Below are positions 37,205-44,739 of a stretch of 64,000 bases of DNA, piece by piece. The stretch is from Micromonospora yangpuensis (GTDB taxonomy: Bacteria; Actinomycetota; Actinomycetes; Mycobacteriales; Micromonosporaceae): positions 6,307,001 through 6,371,000 of the forward strand of contig NZ_FMIA01000002.1 of the NCBI RefSeq assembly GCF_900091615.1, read 5' to 3'. The notes below the pieces were generated by a model. It saw only the letters and a program-made list of their open reading frames with translations, ran no database searches and had not been told where the DNA came from. A program made the translations under genes and the position numbers. How positions within the stretch are numbered: the first letter of the stretch is position 1; each line of letters begins with the position of its first letter.

Positions 37205-38230
37205 CTAGATCGGATGCAACCCGAGGAATTCCAGCCCACGGCGTTCGGGCAGCCCCATCCGGACGTTGAGGCACTGCACGGCGTTGCCCGCGCCGCCCTT
37301 GCCGAGGTTGTCCAGCGCGGCGATCAGGACCAGCTCGCCGTGCGCGGCGTCGAACGAGAACCCCACGTCGCAGTAGTTGGTGCCGAGCAGGATCTTCGGC
37401 TCGGGCAGGCGGTAGTTGCCCCGGCGCTGGGCGATGACCCGGACGAACGGCTCGTCGGCGTACCGGGCGCGGTAGGCGGTGCGGATGTCCAGCTCGGTCA
37501 GCCCGTCCGCCGGGGTGACCCGGCACAGCACCTGGGCCCCGCGTACCGCGTCGACCCCGGTCGCGCCCATCCGCACGGACAGGCCGGTGGCCTGGGCGAT
37601 CTCCGCCTCGTGCCGGTGCCCCGACGGCGCGAAGACCCGCAGCACGCCGGCCCGCTCGGCGTGCTGGTTGACCTCACCTGCCTGCGAGCCCGAGCCACTC
37701 GACCCGATCCGCCCGTCGACCAGGACGTCCGGGCCGATCAGGCCGGCGGCGGCCAGCGGTTGCAGGGCCAGGATCGCCGCCGTCGCCATGCAGCCCGGCA
37801 CCGCGATGGTGTCCGCCTTGGTGAGCGCGGCGCGGTGCAGCTCCGGCAGACCGGGTACGGCCACCGCCGCCAGCTCGGGCGACGGGTGCTCGCCGCCGTA
37901 GTACCGCCGGTACGTGGCCGGGTCGGCCAGCCGCAGCTCCGGACCGATGTCGATGAGCACCGCACCGGCGTTCACCCGGGCCCGTACCGCGTCGCTCATC
38001 GCCGCTCCCGGCGCGGCGAGCAGCAGCACGTCGCAGTCGGGCAGCCGGTCGTGCGGCGCGTACGTCAGGTCGGTGTGCCCGCGCAGGGTCGGATGGTTGC
38101 CGTCGACCCGACGCCCGGCCAGCCGGTCCGAGGTGGCGGCGACGACCGTGACGTCCGGGTGCGGAATCAGCATCCGCAGCAGCTCACCGCCGATGTACCC
38201 GGCTCCGCCGACGACGGCGACGTCGACCAC
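37205..38230 (-). CDS. LysY/ArgC-like reductase (AmCP-glutamyl phosphate reductase)
   Basis: 341 aa. NADP-binding GGAGYIGGELLRML at the N terminus, catalytic Cys in VPGCMATAAILAL, and the conserved SGSGSQAGEVN and HRHEAEI segments of ArgC-type reductases. It reduces the acyl phosphate made by the kinase to the semialdehyde that the transketolase then extends. The GTG start shares one base with the TAG stop of the carrier gene, which fixes its position and couples the two. Confidence 0.92.
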   Translation of the reverse strand: MVDVAVVGGAGYIGGELLRMLIPHPDVTVVAATSDRLAGRRVDGNHPTLRGHTDLTYAPHDRLPDCDVLLLAAPGAAMSDAVRARVNAGAVLIDIGPELRLADPATYRRYYGGEHPSPELAAVAVPGLPELHRAALTKADTIAVPGCMATAAILALQPLAAAGLIGPDVLVDGRIGSSGSGSQAGEVNQHAERAGVLRVFAPSGHRHEAEIAQATGLSVRMGATGVDAVRGAQVLCRVTPADGLTELDIRTAYRARYADEPFVRVIAQRRGNYRLPEPKILLGTNYCDVGFSFDAAHGELVLIAALDNLGKGGAGNAVQCLNVRMGLPERRGLEFLGLHPI

Positions 38231-38394
38231 TACTCGCCCCAGTCCTCGTCCACGTCCGGCGCGACCGCGATCAACAGCGGGTCCACGGACATCACCTCGA
38301 TCTCGGCGCGGCACTCGGGGCACTCCAGGATCTCGTTGAGCTGCACGCTCTCCGGCACCGAGATGCCGCCACCGCACTGCGGGCATGCCGACAT
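38230..38394 (-). CDS. LysW-like amino-group carrier protein (AmCP)
   Basis: 54 aa. Two zinc-ribbon pairs, C-P-Q-C (residues 4-7) and C-P-E-C (25-28), and an acidic tail ending EDWGE, the invariant LysW C terminus whose last Glu gamma-carboxylate is joined to the amino group of the substrate. A good ribosome site (GGAAGGA, 9 bases) precedes ATG 38394. In primary metabolism LysW serves lysine or arginine synthesis; here it is surrounded by NRPS genes and a split transketolase, as in vazabitide-type clusters, so it is a dedicated secondary-metabolism carrier. A small zinc-ribbon protein of this length is otherwise easily missed. Confidence 0.95.
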   Translation of the reverse strand: MSACPQCGGGISVPESVQLNEILECPECRAEIEVMSVDPLLIAVAPDVDEDWGE

Positions 38395-38527
38395 GCTGAT
38401 CAGTCCTTCCACTGCGGACGGGACGGCCCCGCGGGGAGCCGTCGCCCGGTCGGTAGGCCACGAGCGGCCAGGCCGGCGGGCGGTCGACACGGGACCGCTC
38501 CGATCGTCGCGCGCGGTGGCTCGGGCG

Positions 38528-38553
38528 GGCAGTCGGGGACTCTCCTGACTGCC
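38528..38553. promoter_or_regulatory. Cluster operator, copy 3
   Basis: Arms GGCAGTC (38528-38534) and GACTGCC (38547-38553) around a 12-base spacer beginning GGGG; with the outer G/C the arms are 8 bp. It is in the 256-base gap before the carrier gene (133 bases from its ATG), which heads a 12.8-kb operon. Its right arm is also the first half-site of a 36-bp tandem repeat. Confidence 0.75.
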
Positions 38554-38651
38554 CGGCCCCGGGGCCGTCGGGTGGCCGGCCTGACTGCCCGGCCTCGGGG
38601 CCGGCCGTGGCCGGCCTGACTGCCCGGCCTGAGGGCCGTCGGGTGGCCGGT
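38545..38651. repeat. Three 35-36 bp tandem repeats with hairpin potential upstream of the carrier gene
   Basis: Units at 38545-38580, 38581-38615 and 38616-38651, each starting CTGACTGCCCGGCC. Unit 1 contains a GGCCCC/GGGGCC hairpin, and the other units have weaker versions. Each unit repeats the operator half-site GACTGCC at a spacing of about 36 bp. The last unit ends at the stop codon of the upstream gene. Apart from this array and the operator, the 38395-38650 gap shows no gene. Confidence 0.85.
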
Positions 38652-39736
38652 CAGCAACGGTCCAGCGCAGCCAGGGCCCGCTCGTGGTCGGCGAGCATGG
38701 CCGCGCACCGGCGGCGCAGCCCCGGCACGGCCGACGCACGGTCGTGCCGGGCCGACGCGACCGTGATCCGCAGCGCCGACCAGTGGTGGGCCACCCGCTC
38801 GACCAGCCGGGCGTTCTCCCGCAGGCCGGGCAGCGCGAACCGGTCGGCCGCCCGGTACAGGTAGTCGGCGTGCAGGCCGGCGACCGCCATGGCGGGCTCG
38901 CCGACGAGGAAGACCTCGTCGACAAGTCCCGGCTCGTCGGCGAACCGCTCGGCGACCCCGTCCAGGTACGTCCGCAGTCCGGCCAACCCGGTCAGCGCCG
39001 CGGTGCCGTTGGCTTCCTCCGGTGACCCGACGGCGGAGTCGTCGGCCCGCTCGGGCGCGGCGGCGGTGCCGTCCAGCCGCTCCGGTGCCCCGGCAGCGGT
39101 GAAGCCGGCGAGGTTGGCGCGGATCGCGGCGCGTACCGAGTCCGGGTCGAACGGCGGGCCGTCGGGGCGTACCGACACCTCCAGCCAGCGGTTGCCGATC
39201 GGGTTGGCGGTGTAGAACATGTCCCGGTCGTGCCGGACCGGGTTGGCCGAGTCCCGCGCCGCGGTCAGCGCCTCGATGGTGATCGGCCCCTGGAACGCCG
39301 GCGGCACCGGATCCGCGACGAACACCTCGCCGGCCTCGTCGTCGAAGCCGTAGACCACCAGCAGGTGGTTGGTGTGCACGTCGCGGAAGGCGGGCCGGAA
39401 CGGCAGGTGGAAGTTGTCCGCGGCGACCGCGACCGGGTTGCCGGCGGCGACGGCGGCCCGGACCTGGGCCCAGCCGGAGTCCGCGTCCGCCGGCTGGTGC
39501 CACCGCGAGGAGACCGGATGGTACGGCGCCAGCCCGGCGAACAACGAGTCCCGGGTGGGCGGGAAGTAGTACTCCTCGCGCGGCACCGGCCCCGGCACGT
39601 GGTGGAACCCCCAGTACGCGCCGAGCACCTCCAGCGGGTCCAGCCCGTGGAACTCCAGCAGCACCCCGGCGGTGGTGTGCAGGCAGTACGTCAGGTCGTG
39701 CCGCCAGGTGCCGATCGGGGCGAGTTCAGTCCGCAT
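38651..39736 (-). CDS. BtrH-like acyltransferase (BtrH N-terminal domain plus DUF4872-like region)
   Basis: 361 aa. The N-terminal half has the cysteine-peptidase-like BtrH pattern: DLTYCLHTTAGVLLEFHGL with the candidate catalytic Cys near residue 18, VAVAADNFHLPF, and TNHLLVVYGFDDEAGEVFVADP with the His. The C-terminal helical region matches the domain that usually accompanies it. BtrH moves an acyl group from a carrier protein to an amine in butirosin synthesis. Here, next to a LysW-like carrier and PCPs, it may transfer a carrier-bound amino acid between carriers or onto a free amine. The ATG overlaps the preceding gene by 11 bases. Last gene of the 46693-38651 operon. Confidence 0.75.
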   Translation of the reverse strand: MRTELAPIGTWRHDLTYCLHTTAGVLLEFHGLDPLEVLGAYWGFHHVPGPVPREEYYFPPTRDSLFAGLAPYHPVSSRWHQPADADSGWAQVRAAVAAGNPVAVAADNFHLPFRPAFRDVHTNHLLVVYGFDDEAGEVFVADPVPPAFQGPITIEALTAARDSANPVRHDRDMFYTANPIGNRWLEVSVRPDGPPFDPDSVRAAIRANLAGFTAAGAPERLDGTAAAPERADDSAVGSPEEANGTAALTGLAGLRTYLDGVAERFADEPGLVDEVFLVGEPAMAVAGLHADYLYRAADRFALPGLRENARLVERVAHHWSALRITVASARHDRASAVPGLRRRCAAMLADHERALAALDRC

Positions 39737-40346
39737 CGGGCCACCCCTCCGCCGGCAGTTCCGCGTCGGTCACCGCGGTCAGCGCGAAGACGTGCATCGC
39801 CGGGTTGTCCGGCAGCCGCACGGCGTGCACCTCTCCGGGGCGGCTCACCGGGATCCGCTGCTGCCAGATGGCCGGTGCCATGCTCGGCTGCGGGTGCCGG
39901 GGGTAGAGCATCCGCGAGCAGCGGAACGCCAGCACGTCACCGAAGCGCGGCGCGGTGTCCGGCCAGAAGTCGGAGATCCGCAGCCACTGCTCGGCGGTCG
40001 ATCCGTCGGTGTAGTGCAGTCGTACGGTGTCCTCGGTCCGGCGTTCGGCGGCGGCCAGCACGTACAGCCAGTCGTAGTGGCCGGGGGGCAGCGCGACGAC
40101 CTGGCCCCGGCAGCGGATGTTGTCCCGGTTGCCGGCCAGCGGGAACGAGAACGACACCCCGTCGACCGTGCACACCCCACCGGCGGGCGGCAGCTCGTCG
40201 GCCGGGAACGCGTTGCCCCAGATGTTGAAGCCGCCGCCGTGCGGCCACCGGGGCACCACGATGCCGAGGTTGTCGACGTGGTCGGTGAGGTCGACGTGCC
40301 GCTGCCTCGTCCCGGCCCCGGCTCCGGTGCGGGTGCCGGTGGTCAC
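39726..40346 (-). CDS. Beta-sandwich protein of unknown function
   Basis: 206 aa, rich in beta strands, no signal peptide. The pattern (NIWGNAFPADELPPAG, VDGVSFSFPLAGNRDNIRC, PPGHYDWLYVLAAAE, VRLHYTDGSTAEQWLRISD, HVFALTAV) resembles a small beta-sandwich domain often attached to actinobacterial glycosidases, but here it is free and cytoplasmic. The PPG-x-YDWLY / LHY segment recurs in the 116-aa protein at 43505, so the two share ancestry and may associate. GTG 40346 overlaps the transketolase stop. The enzyme pair that closes the aziridine in vazabitide and azinomycin consists of two proteins without known relatives; these two are candidates only by context. Confidence 0.7.
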   Translation of the reverse strand: MTTGTRTGAGAGTRQRHVDLTDHVDNLGIVVPRWPHGGGFNIWGNAFPADELPPAGGVCTVDGVSFSFPLAGNRDNIRCRGQVVALPPGHYDWLYVLAAAERRTEDTVRLHYTDGSTAEQWLRISDFWPDTAPRFGDVLAFRCSRMLYPRHPQPSMAPAIWQQRIPVSRPGEVHAVRLPDNPAMHVFALTAVTDAELPAEGWPDAD

Positions 40347-41326
40347 GCCGGCCGCCGCATGCCCAGCACCAGCTGCGCCTCGGCGGCGATCCGCTCCGGG
40401 GTCACCCCGACCAGCTCCAGCAGTTCGAGTTCGTCGCCTACCGCGTCGTGGAAGCCGTCGGGCACGCCGACCCGGCGTACCGGGCAGGGTGCCGCCTCGC
40501 CGACGACCTCGGCGACCGCGCCACCCATGCCGCCGACGACCAGGTGGTCCTCGACCGTGACGATCCCGGCGGTCTGCCGGGCCGCGGCCAGCAGCGCCTC
40601 GGTGTCGATCGGCTTGACGGTGTGCAGGGCCAGCACCCGCGCGTCGATGCCCCGCTCGGCGAGCAGCTCACCTGCCTGCACCGCCATCAGCACCGGGTAG
40701 GGGCCGGTGGCGACGATGGTCACCGCCGCGCCGTCGCGCAGCGGCACCGCCCGGCCGAGCTGGAAGGTGGTGCCGTCCGGCCAGGGGATCCGGGGCGTCG
40801 CCGCGCGGCCGAGCCGCAGGAAGAGCGGGCCGGGCAGGTCGGCGGTGGCCGCCACGGCCAGCCCGGTCTGCACGTCGTCGGCCGGAACCACCACGGTCAT
40901 GTGCGGCATCGTCCGCATGATCGCGATGTCCTCGACGGCGTGGTGGGTGGGCCCGTAGTGGCCGGCGGAGAAGCCGGAGTGGGTCACCACGATCCGTACC
41001 GGCAGGTTGTTGCCGGCCACGTCGATCTTGATCTGCTCGCAGGCCCGCGCCGCCGCGAAGCTGGAGATGGTGTTGGCGTAGGGCCGTAACCCGGCGGCGG
41101 CCATGCCGGCCGCCATCCCCATCATGTTCGCCTCGGCGATGCCCAGGTTCAGGTAGCGCTCCGGCACCTCCACGGCGAAGCCGGTCTCCAGCCCGCCCAT
41201 GTCGGTGTCCAGGCACCACACCCGGGGGTCCCGGCCGGCCAGGGCGAGCAGTTCGGCCCGGTACGCGTCGCGCGCCGCCACCGGTGCGGCGCTGTCCACC
41301 TCGGGCGGTGCGGCCTGGCTGGTCAT
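40343..41326 (-). CDS. Transketolase C-terminal subunit
   Basis: 327 aa, containing the pyrimidine-binding and C-terminal domains: RYLNLGIAEANMMGMAAGMA (with the catalytic Glu that activates thiamine), FAAARACEQIK, THSGFSAGHYGPTHHAVEDIAIMR, and VKPIDTEALLAAARQTAGIVTVEDH. It needs the N-terminal subunit encoded just upstream (ATGA overlap at 41326). Together they should transfer a two-carbon unit from a ketose phosphate to the AmCP-bound glutamate semialdehyde to make the C7 skeleton. Confidence 0.95.
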   Translation of the reverse strand: MTSQAAPPEVDSAAPVAARDAYRAELLALAGRDPRVWCLDTDMGGLETGFAVEVPERYLNLGIAEANMMGMAAGMAAAGLRPYANTISSFAAARACEQIKIDVAGNNLPVRIVVTHSGFSAGHYGPTHHAVEDIAIMRTMPHMTVVVPADDVQTGLAVAATADLPGPLFLRLGRAATPRIPWPDGTTFQLGRAVPLRDGAAVTIVATGPYPVLMAVQAGELLAERGIDARVLALHTVKPIDTEALLAAARQTAGIVTVEDHLVVGGMGGAVAEVVGEAAPCPVRRVGVPDGFHDAVGDELELLELVGVTPERIAAEAQLVLGMRRPA

Positions 41327-42180
41327 CGCGGTTCCCCCGTCGGGTTCGGTGCCGGCGGCGCGTCGGCTCGGGACTTGCGGAGCCCGGCCACGGCCCGCTG
41401 GAACAACCTCGGCGAGAGCGTCACGTGGTGGCTCTTCTTCTTGCCCTCGAAGAGCCCCACCCCGCGCCCCTTGACCGTGCGGGCCAGCACCACTGTCGGT
41501 CGGCCGGCGGTCACCGGCAGTCCGGCGAAGACCTTCCGCAGCTGGTCGTGGTCGTGGCCGTCGACCTCGGCCACCGCCCAGCCGAAGCTGCGCCACCGGT
41601 CGGCCAGCGGTTCCAACGACACGCACTCCTCGGTGTCGCCGGTGATCTGCAGCCCGTTGCGGTCCACCACCGCCACCAGGTTGTCCAGGCCCTGGTGCCC
41701 GGCGAGCATGACCGCCTCCCAGACCGAGCCCTCCTGCAGCTCGCCGTCGCCGAGCAGCACGAAGGCGCGGGCACCGGTGCCGGCGGCGCGCGCGGCGACC
41801 GCCGCCCCGCAGCCCAGCGAGAGCCCGTGCCCGAGCGAACCGGTAGGGAACTCGACGCCGGGCAGCCGGCGCAACGGGTGCCCGGCGAGCCGGCCGCCGG
41901 ACACCGCGTAGCTGTCGCACTCGTCGGCGGGGATGAACCCGAACTCGGCGAGGACCGCGTACAGGGCGGCACCGGCGTGGCCCTTGCTGAGCACGAACCA
42001 GTCCCGGTCTCCTCGGTCCGGTTCGTCGGGCGAGACCCGCAGCACCTCGCCGTAGAGAACGGTGAGCAGGTCCGCCACGGACAGGCAGCCGCCCACGTGG
42101 GCCCCCTGCGGGGTGGCCGCCATCTTCAGGATGCGCTCGCGCACCCGGTACGCCCGCTCGGTGCTGTCGGTCGAGGTCAT
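41323..42180 (-). CDS. Transketolase N-terminal subunit (TPP-binding)
   Basis: 285 aa. Thiamine diphosphate motif GDGELQEGSVWEA through VVDRNGLQ, with GSLGHGLSLGCG and SKGHAGAALYAVLA. A split transketolase is unusual for central carbon metabolism in actinomycetes, and the operon places it between the aminotransferase and AmCP genes, so it is assigned to the DADH-type pathway. ATG 42180 overlaps the aminotransferase stop. Confidence 0.95.
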   Translation of the reverse strand: MTSTDSTERAYRVRERILKMAATPQGAHVGGCLSVADLLTVLYGEVLRVSPDEPDRGDRDWFVLSKGHAGAALYAVLAEFGFIPADECDSYAVSGGRLAGHPLRRLPGVEFPTGSLGHGLSLGCGAAVAARAAGTGARAFVLLGDGELQEGSVWEAVMLAGHQGLDNLVAVVDRNGLQITGDTEECVSLEPLADRWRSFGWAVAEVDGHDHDQLRKVFAGLPVTAGRPTVVLARTVKGRGVGLFEGKKKSHHVTLSPRLFQRAVAGLRKSRADAPPAPNPTGEPR

Positions 42181-43508
42181 CGGGTCACCGTCCTGCTCCG
42201 GCCCGCCGCGGCGGCCATGCTGGCCAAGGCGGGAAGGTGCGCCCAGACCTTCTCGAACGCGTCGGCCACCCGCCGCAGCACCGGCCCGGCCGCCGGGTTC
42301 AGGTGCCAGCGCTGCAGGGTCAGCGAGTCCGCGATCACCTCCTGGGTGACCGGGTGGTCCTCGGCCCGGTACGGCTCCCGGGGCCCGCCCGGCAACCGCC
42401 ACGGGTACCCGCCGAAGCCGGTCAGCTCCTGGAACGCCTGCTGACCGGGGAGGGCGACCAGCTGGTACGGCTGCACCGGCACCCCCTCGGCCCGCAGCGC
42501 CCGGTGCAGCACCGCGCGCATCGCCGCCGGTGGCACGTCGAAGCCCATCTCGGCCGGGCGGAACCGCAACCGCAGGATGTGCCAGCTGTGGGTCCGCTCC
42601 GGCGGGCAGGTCGGCACGACGACCCCGGGCAGCTCGGCGAGCCGGCCCAGCAGTTCGCTGACGTTGCGGTGCCGGGCGGCGGCGTACTCGTCCAGGCGGG
42701 CGAGTTGGCAGCGGGCGAAGGCGGCCTGGACGGCGCTCATCTTCTCGTTGCCGGCCAGCAGCCGGGAGACGTAGTCGCGGGCCCGGCCGCCGGTGAGGTC
42801 CTCGCCGAACTGCCGGGTCAGCACGATCCGCTCGTGCACCCCGGCGTCGACGGCGGTGACCAGGCCACCCTCGCCGCAGGTGGGCAGGTTCTTGGTGGCG
42901 TTGAGGCTGACCGTCCCGACGTGCCCGATGGCGGCGACCCGGCGGCCCCGGTAGGTGGCCCCCTGCGCCTGTGCGGCGTCCTCGACCAGGAACAGCCCGT
43001 GCCGGTCGGCCAGCTCCCGCAGGGCGGTCAGGTCGGCCGGCAGGCCGTGCAGGTGCACCACGATGATCGCCCTGGTCCGGGGCGTGACGGCGGCGGCCGC
43101 GGCGACCGGGTCCATGGTGAAGGTCACCGGGTCGACGTCGACGAAGACCGGCACGCACATCCGCTGCACCGGGGCCACCGCGGTGGCGATGAAGGTGAAC
43201 GCGGGGACCAGCACCTCGTCGCCGGGCTCCAGGCCGAGGCCGGCGAGGGCCAGTTCCAGCGCGGCGGTGCCGTTGGAGACCGCCGCCGCGTGCGGGGCGT
43301 CGACGTACGCCGCCCACTCGCGCTCCAGCGCGGAGACGTCCCCGGACCCGGCGTCGTTGGAGGTGAACACCCCACGGTCGAGCACCCCGCGTACGGCCTC
43401 CTGCTCGGCCCCGGTGACCACCGGCCAGCCGACGAGGTCCCGGGACGCGTCGGCGGCGGGCAGGCCGCGCGGGCCACCGAGCATGGCGAGCTGGTCGTGG
43501 CCGGTCAC
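42177..43508 (-). CDS. DegT/DnrJ/EryC1-family PLP aminotransferase
   Basis: 443 aa, fold type I. PLP Lys in SLNATKNLPTCGEGG, VEDAAQAQGATYRGR, VPAFTFIATAVAPV, and FTSNDAGSGDVSALEREWA. The last 60 residues extend the usual family length. It should aminate the ketone left by the transketolase step, giving the 6-amino group. GTG 43508 overlaps the preceding stop (GTGA). Confidence 0.93.
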   Translation of the reverse strand: MTGHDQLAMLGGPRGLPAADASRDLVGWPVVTGAEQEAVRGVLDRGVFTSNDAGSGDVSALEREWAAYVDAPHAAAVSNGTAALELALAGLGLEPGDEVLVPAFTFIATAVAPVQRMCVPVFVDVDPVTFTMDPVAAAAAVTPRTRAIIVVHLHGLPADLTALRELADRHGLFLVEDAAQAQGATYRGRRVAAIGHVGTVSLNATKNLPTCGEGGLVTAVDAGVHERIVLTRQFGEDLTGGRARDYVSRLLAGNEKMSAVQAAFARCQLARLDEYAAARHRNVSELLGRLAELPGVVVPTCPPERTHSWHILRLRFRPAEMGFDVPPAAMRAVLHRALRAEGVPVQPYQLVALPGQQAFQELTGFGGYPWRLPGGPREPYRAEDHPVTQEVIADSLTLQRWHLNPAAGPVLRRVADAFEKVWAHLPALASMAAAAGRSRTVTR

Positions 43509-43855
43509 CGCGGTGCCTCCGACGCCGAGGTGACCAGGGTGGCGGCCAGGATCCGGGCGGTGGGCACGTCGGGCAGCCGGACCCCGGTCAGCACGGCCCG
43601 CCGGGTGACCGGCACCCGGTGGGTGCCGCGCCCGGCCGGCAACGGAAGCGTCTCCGGGTCCACCGCGTCGGCGTAGTGCAGCCAGACGGTCTCCGCGCCG
43701 GGCTGCGGTGCCGTCTGGTCGATCCGCAGGTACAGCCAGTCGTACCGGCCCGGTGGGAGGCTCATCAGCTGGCCGGCCAGCGGCACCGCGTCGGGCCGCA
43801 GGGGTACCCGACGCCCGTCGTCCGGTGCGGCGGCGACCCACTCGTCGGCGCTCAC
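43505..43855 (-). CDS. Small protein related to the 40346 beta-sandwich protein
   Basis: 116 aa. The segment PLAGQLMSLPPGRYDWLYLRIDQ and VWLHYADAVDPETL aligns with the centre of the 206-aa protein at 39726-40346; the C-terminal halves (VTRRAVLTGVRLPDVPTARILAATLV) also align in pattern. It lacks the first strands, so it is either a truncated paralogue or a natural half-domain partner. It is overlapped by GTGA junctions on both sides in the AmCP operon, which argues that it is expressed and needed. Function unknown. Confidence 0.65.
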   Translation of the reverse strand: MSADEWVAAAPDDGRRVPLRPDAVPLAGQLMSLPPGRYDWLYLRIDQTAPQPGAETVWLHYADAVDPETLPLPAGRGTHRVPVTRRAVLTGVRLPDVPTARILAATLVTSASEAPR

Positions 43856-44739
43856 CGGGTCACCTCGTCCAGGTGCCGCAGGACGTAGTCGACGTAACGC
43901 TCGACCAGGTCCTCGGAGAGCACCTTGATCGCCCCGTGGAACTCCGGGGTGTGGTTGACCTCGTTGACGAACATCCGGCCGTCCCGGTCCTCGATCACGT
44001 CGATGCCCAGCACCCCCTCGCCGATCACCCCGGCGGTCGCGGTGAGCAGCTTGACCAGGTCGTCGGAGAGCGGGCAGCGCTCCGTCCAGCCGCCCCGGGC
44101 GGTGTTGGTACGCCAGTTGTCCGAACACTTGTAGATCGCCCCGGCCACCTCGCCGCCGAAGACGTACGCCTTGATGTCGCGCCCCGGCTTGTCGATGTAC
44201 TCCTGGACGAAGGTGATGTTGTGCTGCGGGCCGGGCAGCGCCGCGCGGTGCTCCAGGATGCTGTCGGCCATGTCCTGGTCGGTCAGCCGGGCCCCGAGCC
44301 GCCCCCACGACCCGATCAGCGGCTTCACCACCGCCGGGTAGCCGAAGTCGGCCAGTTCGGTGCGCGCCGTCTCCGGGGTGAGCGTGACCATGGCCCGGAT
44401 GGTCGGCAGGCCGGCCTCGCGCAGCGCCAGGGTGGTCAGCAGCTTGTCGCCGCAGAGGTTGATCACCGCCGAGGAGTTGACCACCGGCACCCCGAAGTGT
44501 TCGAGCAGCCGCACGGCGTACGAGTTGCGGGTGTGCGAGATCTCCCGGCTGACCGCACCCCGGTACGGGGCCTGGTGCTCGCCGGCCGCCTCTCCGCCGC
44601 GCGGCAGCTGGGCCGACCAGGTCCGGGTGTCCAGCTGTTCGAAGGCCACCCGGCGCTCGCGCAGAGCCGCCATGATCAGGCGTTCCTCGACGCGTACCAG
44701 CGAGGTGAGCAGGGCCAGCGGACGGTTGTCACCGGTCAC
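43852..44739 (-). CDS. LysX-like ATP-grasp ligase (AmCP - glutamate ligase)
   Basis: 295 aa, RimK/LysX family. Diagnostic LysX elements are KPLIGSWGR (ATP binding), QEYIDKPGRDIKAYVFG, and EVNHTPEFHGA, close to the EVNHTMEF signature of LysX/ArgX. It joins the C-terminal Glu of the carrier to the alpha-amino group of the substrate, most probably glutamate. Together with the carrier gene at 38230 it is the strongest proof that the cluster uses AmCP chemistry. GTG start in a GTGA overlap. Confidence 0.95.
   Translation of the reverse strand: MTGDNRPLALLTSLVRVEERLIMAALRERRVAFEQLDTRTWSAQLPRGGEAAGEHQAPYRGAVSREISHTRNSYAVRLLEHFGVPVVNSSAVINLCGDKLLTTLALREAGLPTIRAMVTLTPETARTELADFGYPAVVKPLIGSWGRLGARLTDQDMADSILEHRAALPGPQHNITFVQEYIDKPGRDIKAYVFGGEVAGAIYKCSDNWRTNTARGGWTERCPLSDDLVKLLTATAGVIGEGVLGIDVIEDRDGRMFVNEVNHTPEFHGAIKVLSEDLVERYVDYVLRHLDEVTR

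Noticed and set aside
32856..37208. A 1450-codon open frame on the plus strand opposite the NRPS and kinase genes
   Set aside because: It is a composition artefact of GC-rich DNA: the translation is Arg/Gly/Gln-rich with no domain, while the minus strand encodes clear NRPS and kinase motifs. The same applies to the long plus-strand frames at 12488-15880, 18304-21042, 20417-23290 and 55233-58682.
36342..38394. Carrier, reductase and kinase genes as primary arginine or lysine biosynthesis
   Set aside because: They are co-transcribed with NRPS and dehydrogenase genes, no argJ/argD/argF or lysine genes accompany them, and the matching ligase and hydrolase are in an operon with a transketolase.
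40343..42180. Transketolase subunits as pentose-phosphate enzymes
   Set aside because: The operon position between AmCP genes with 4-base overlaps on both sides argues for a dedicated role; no other sugar-phosphate genes are near.
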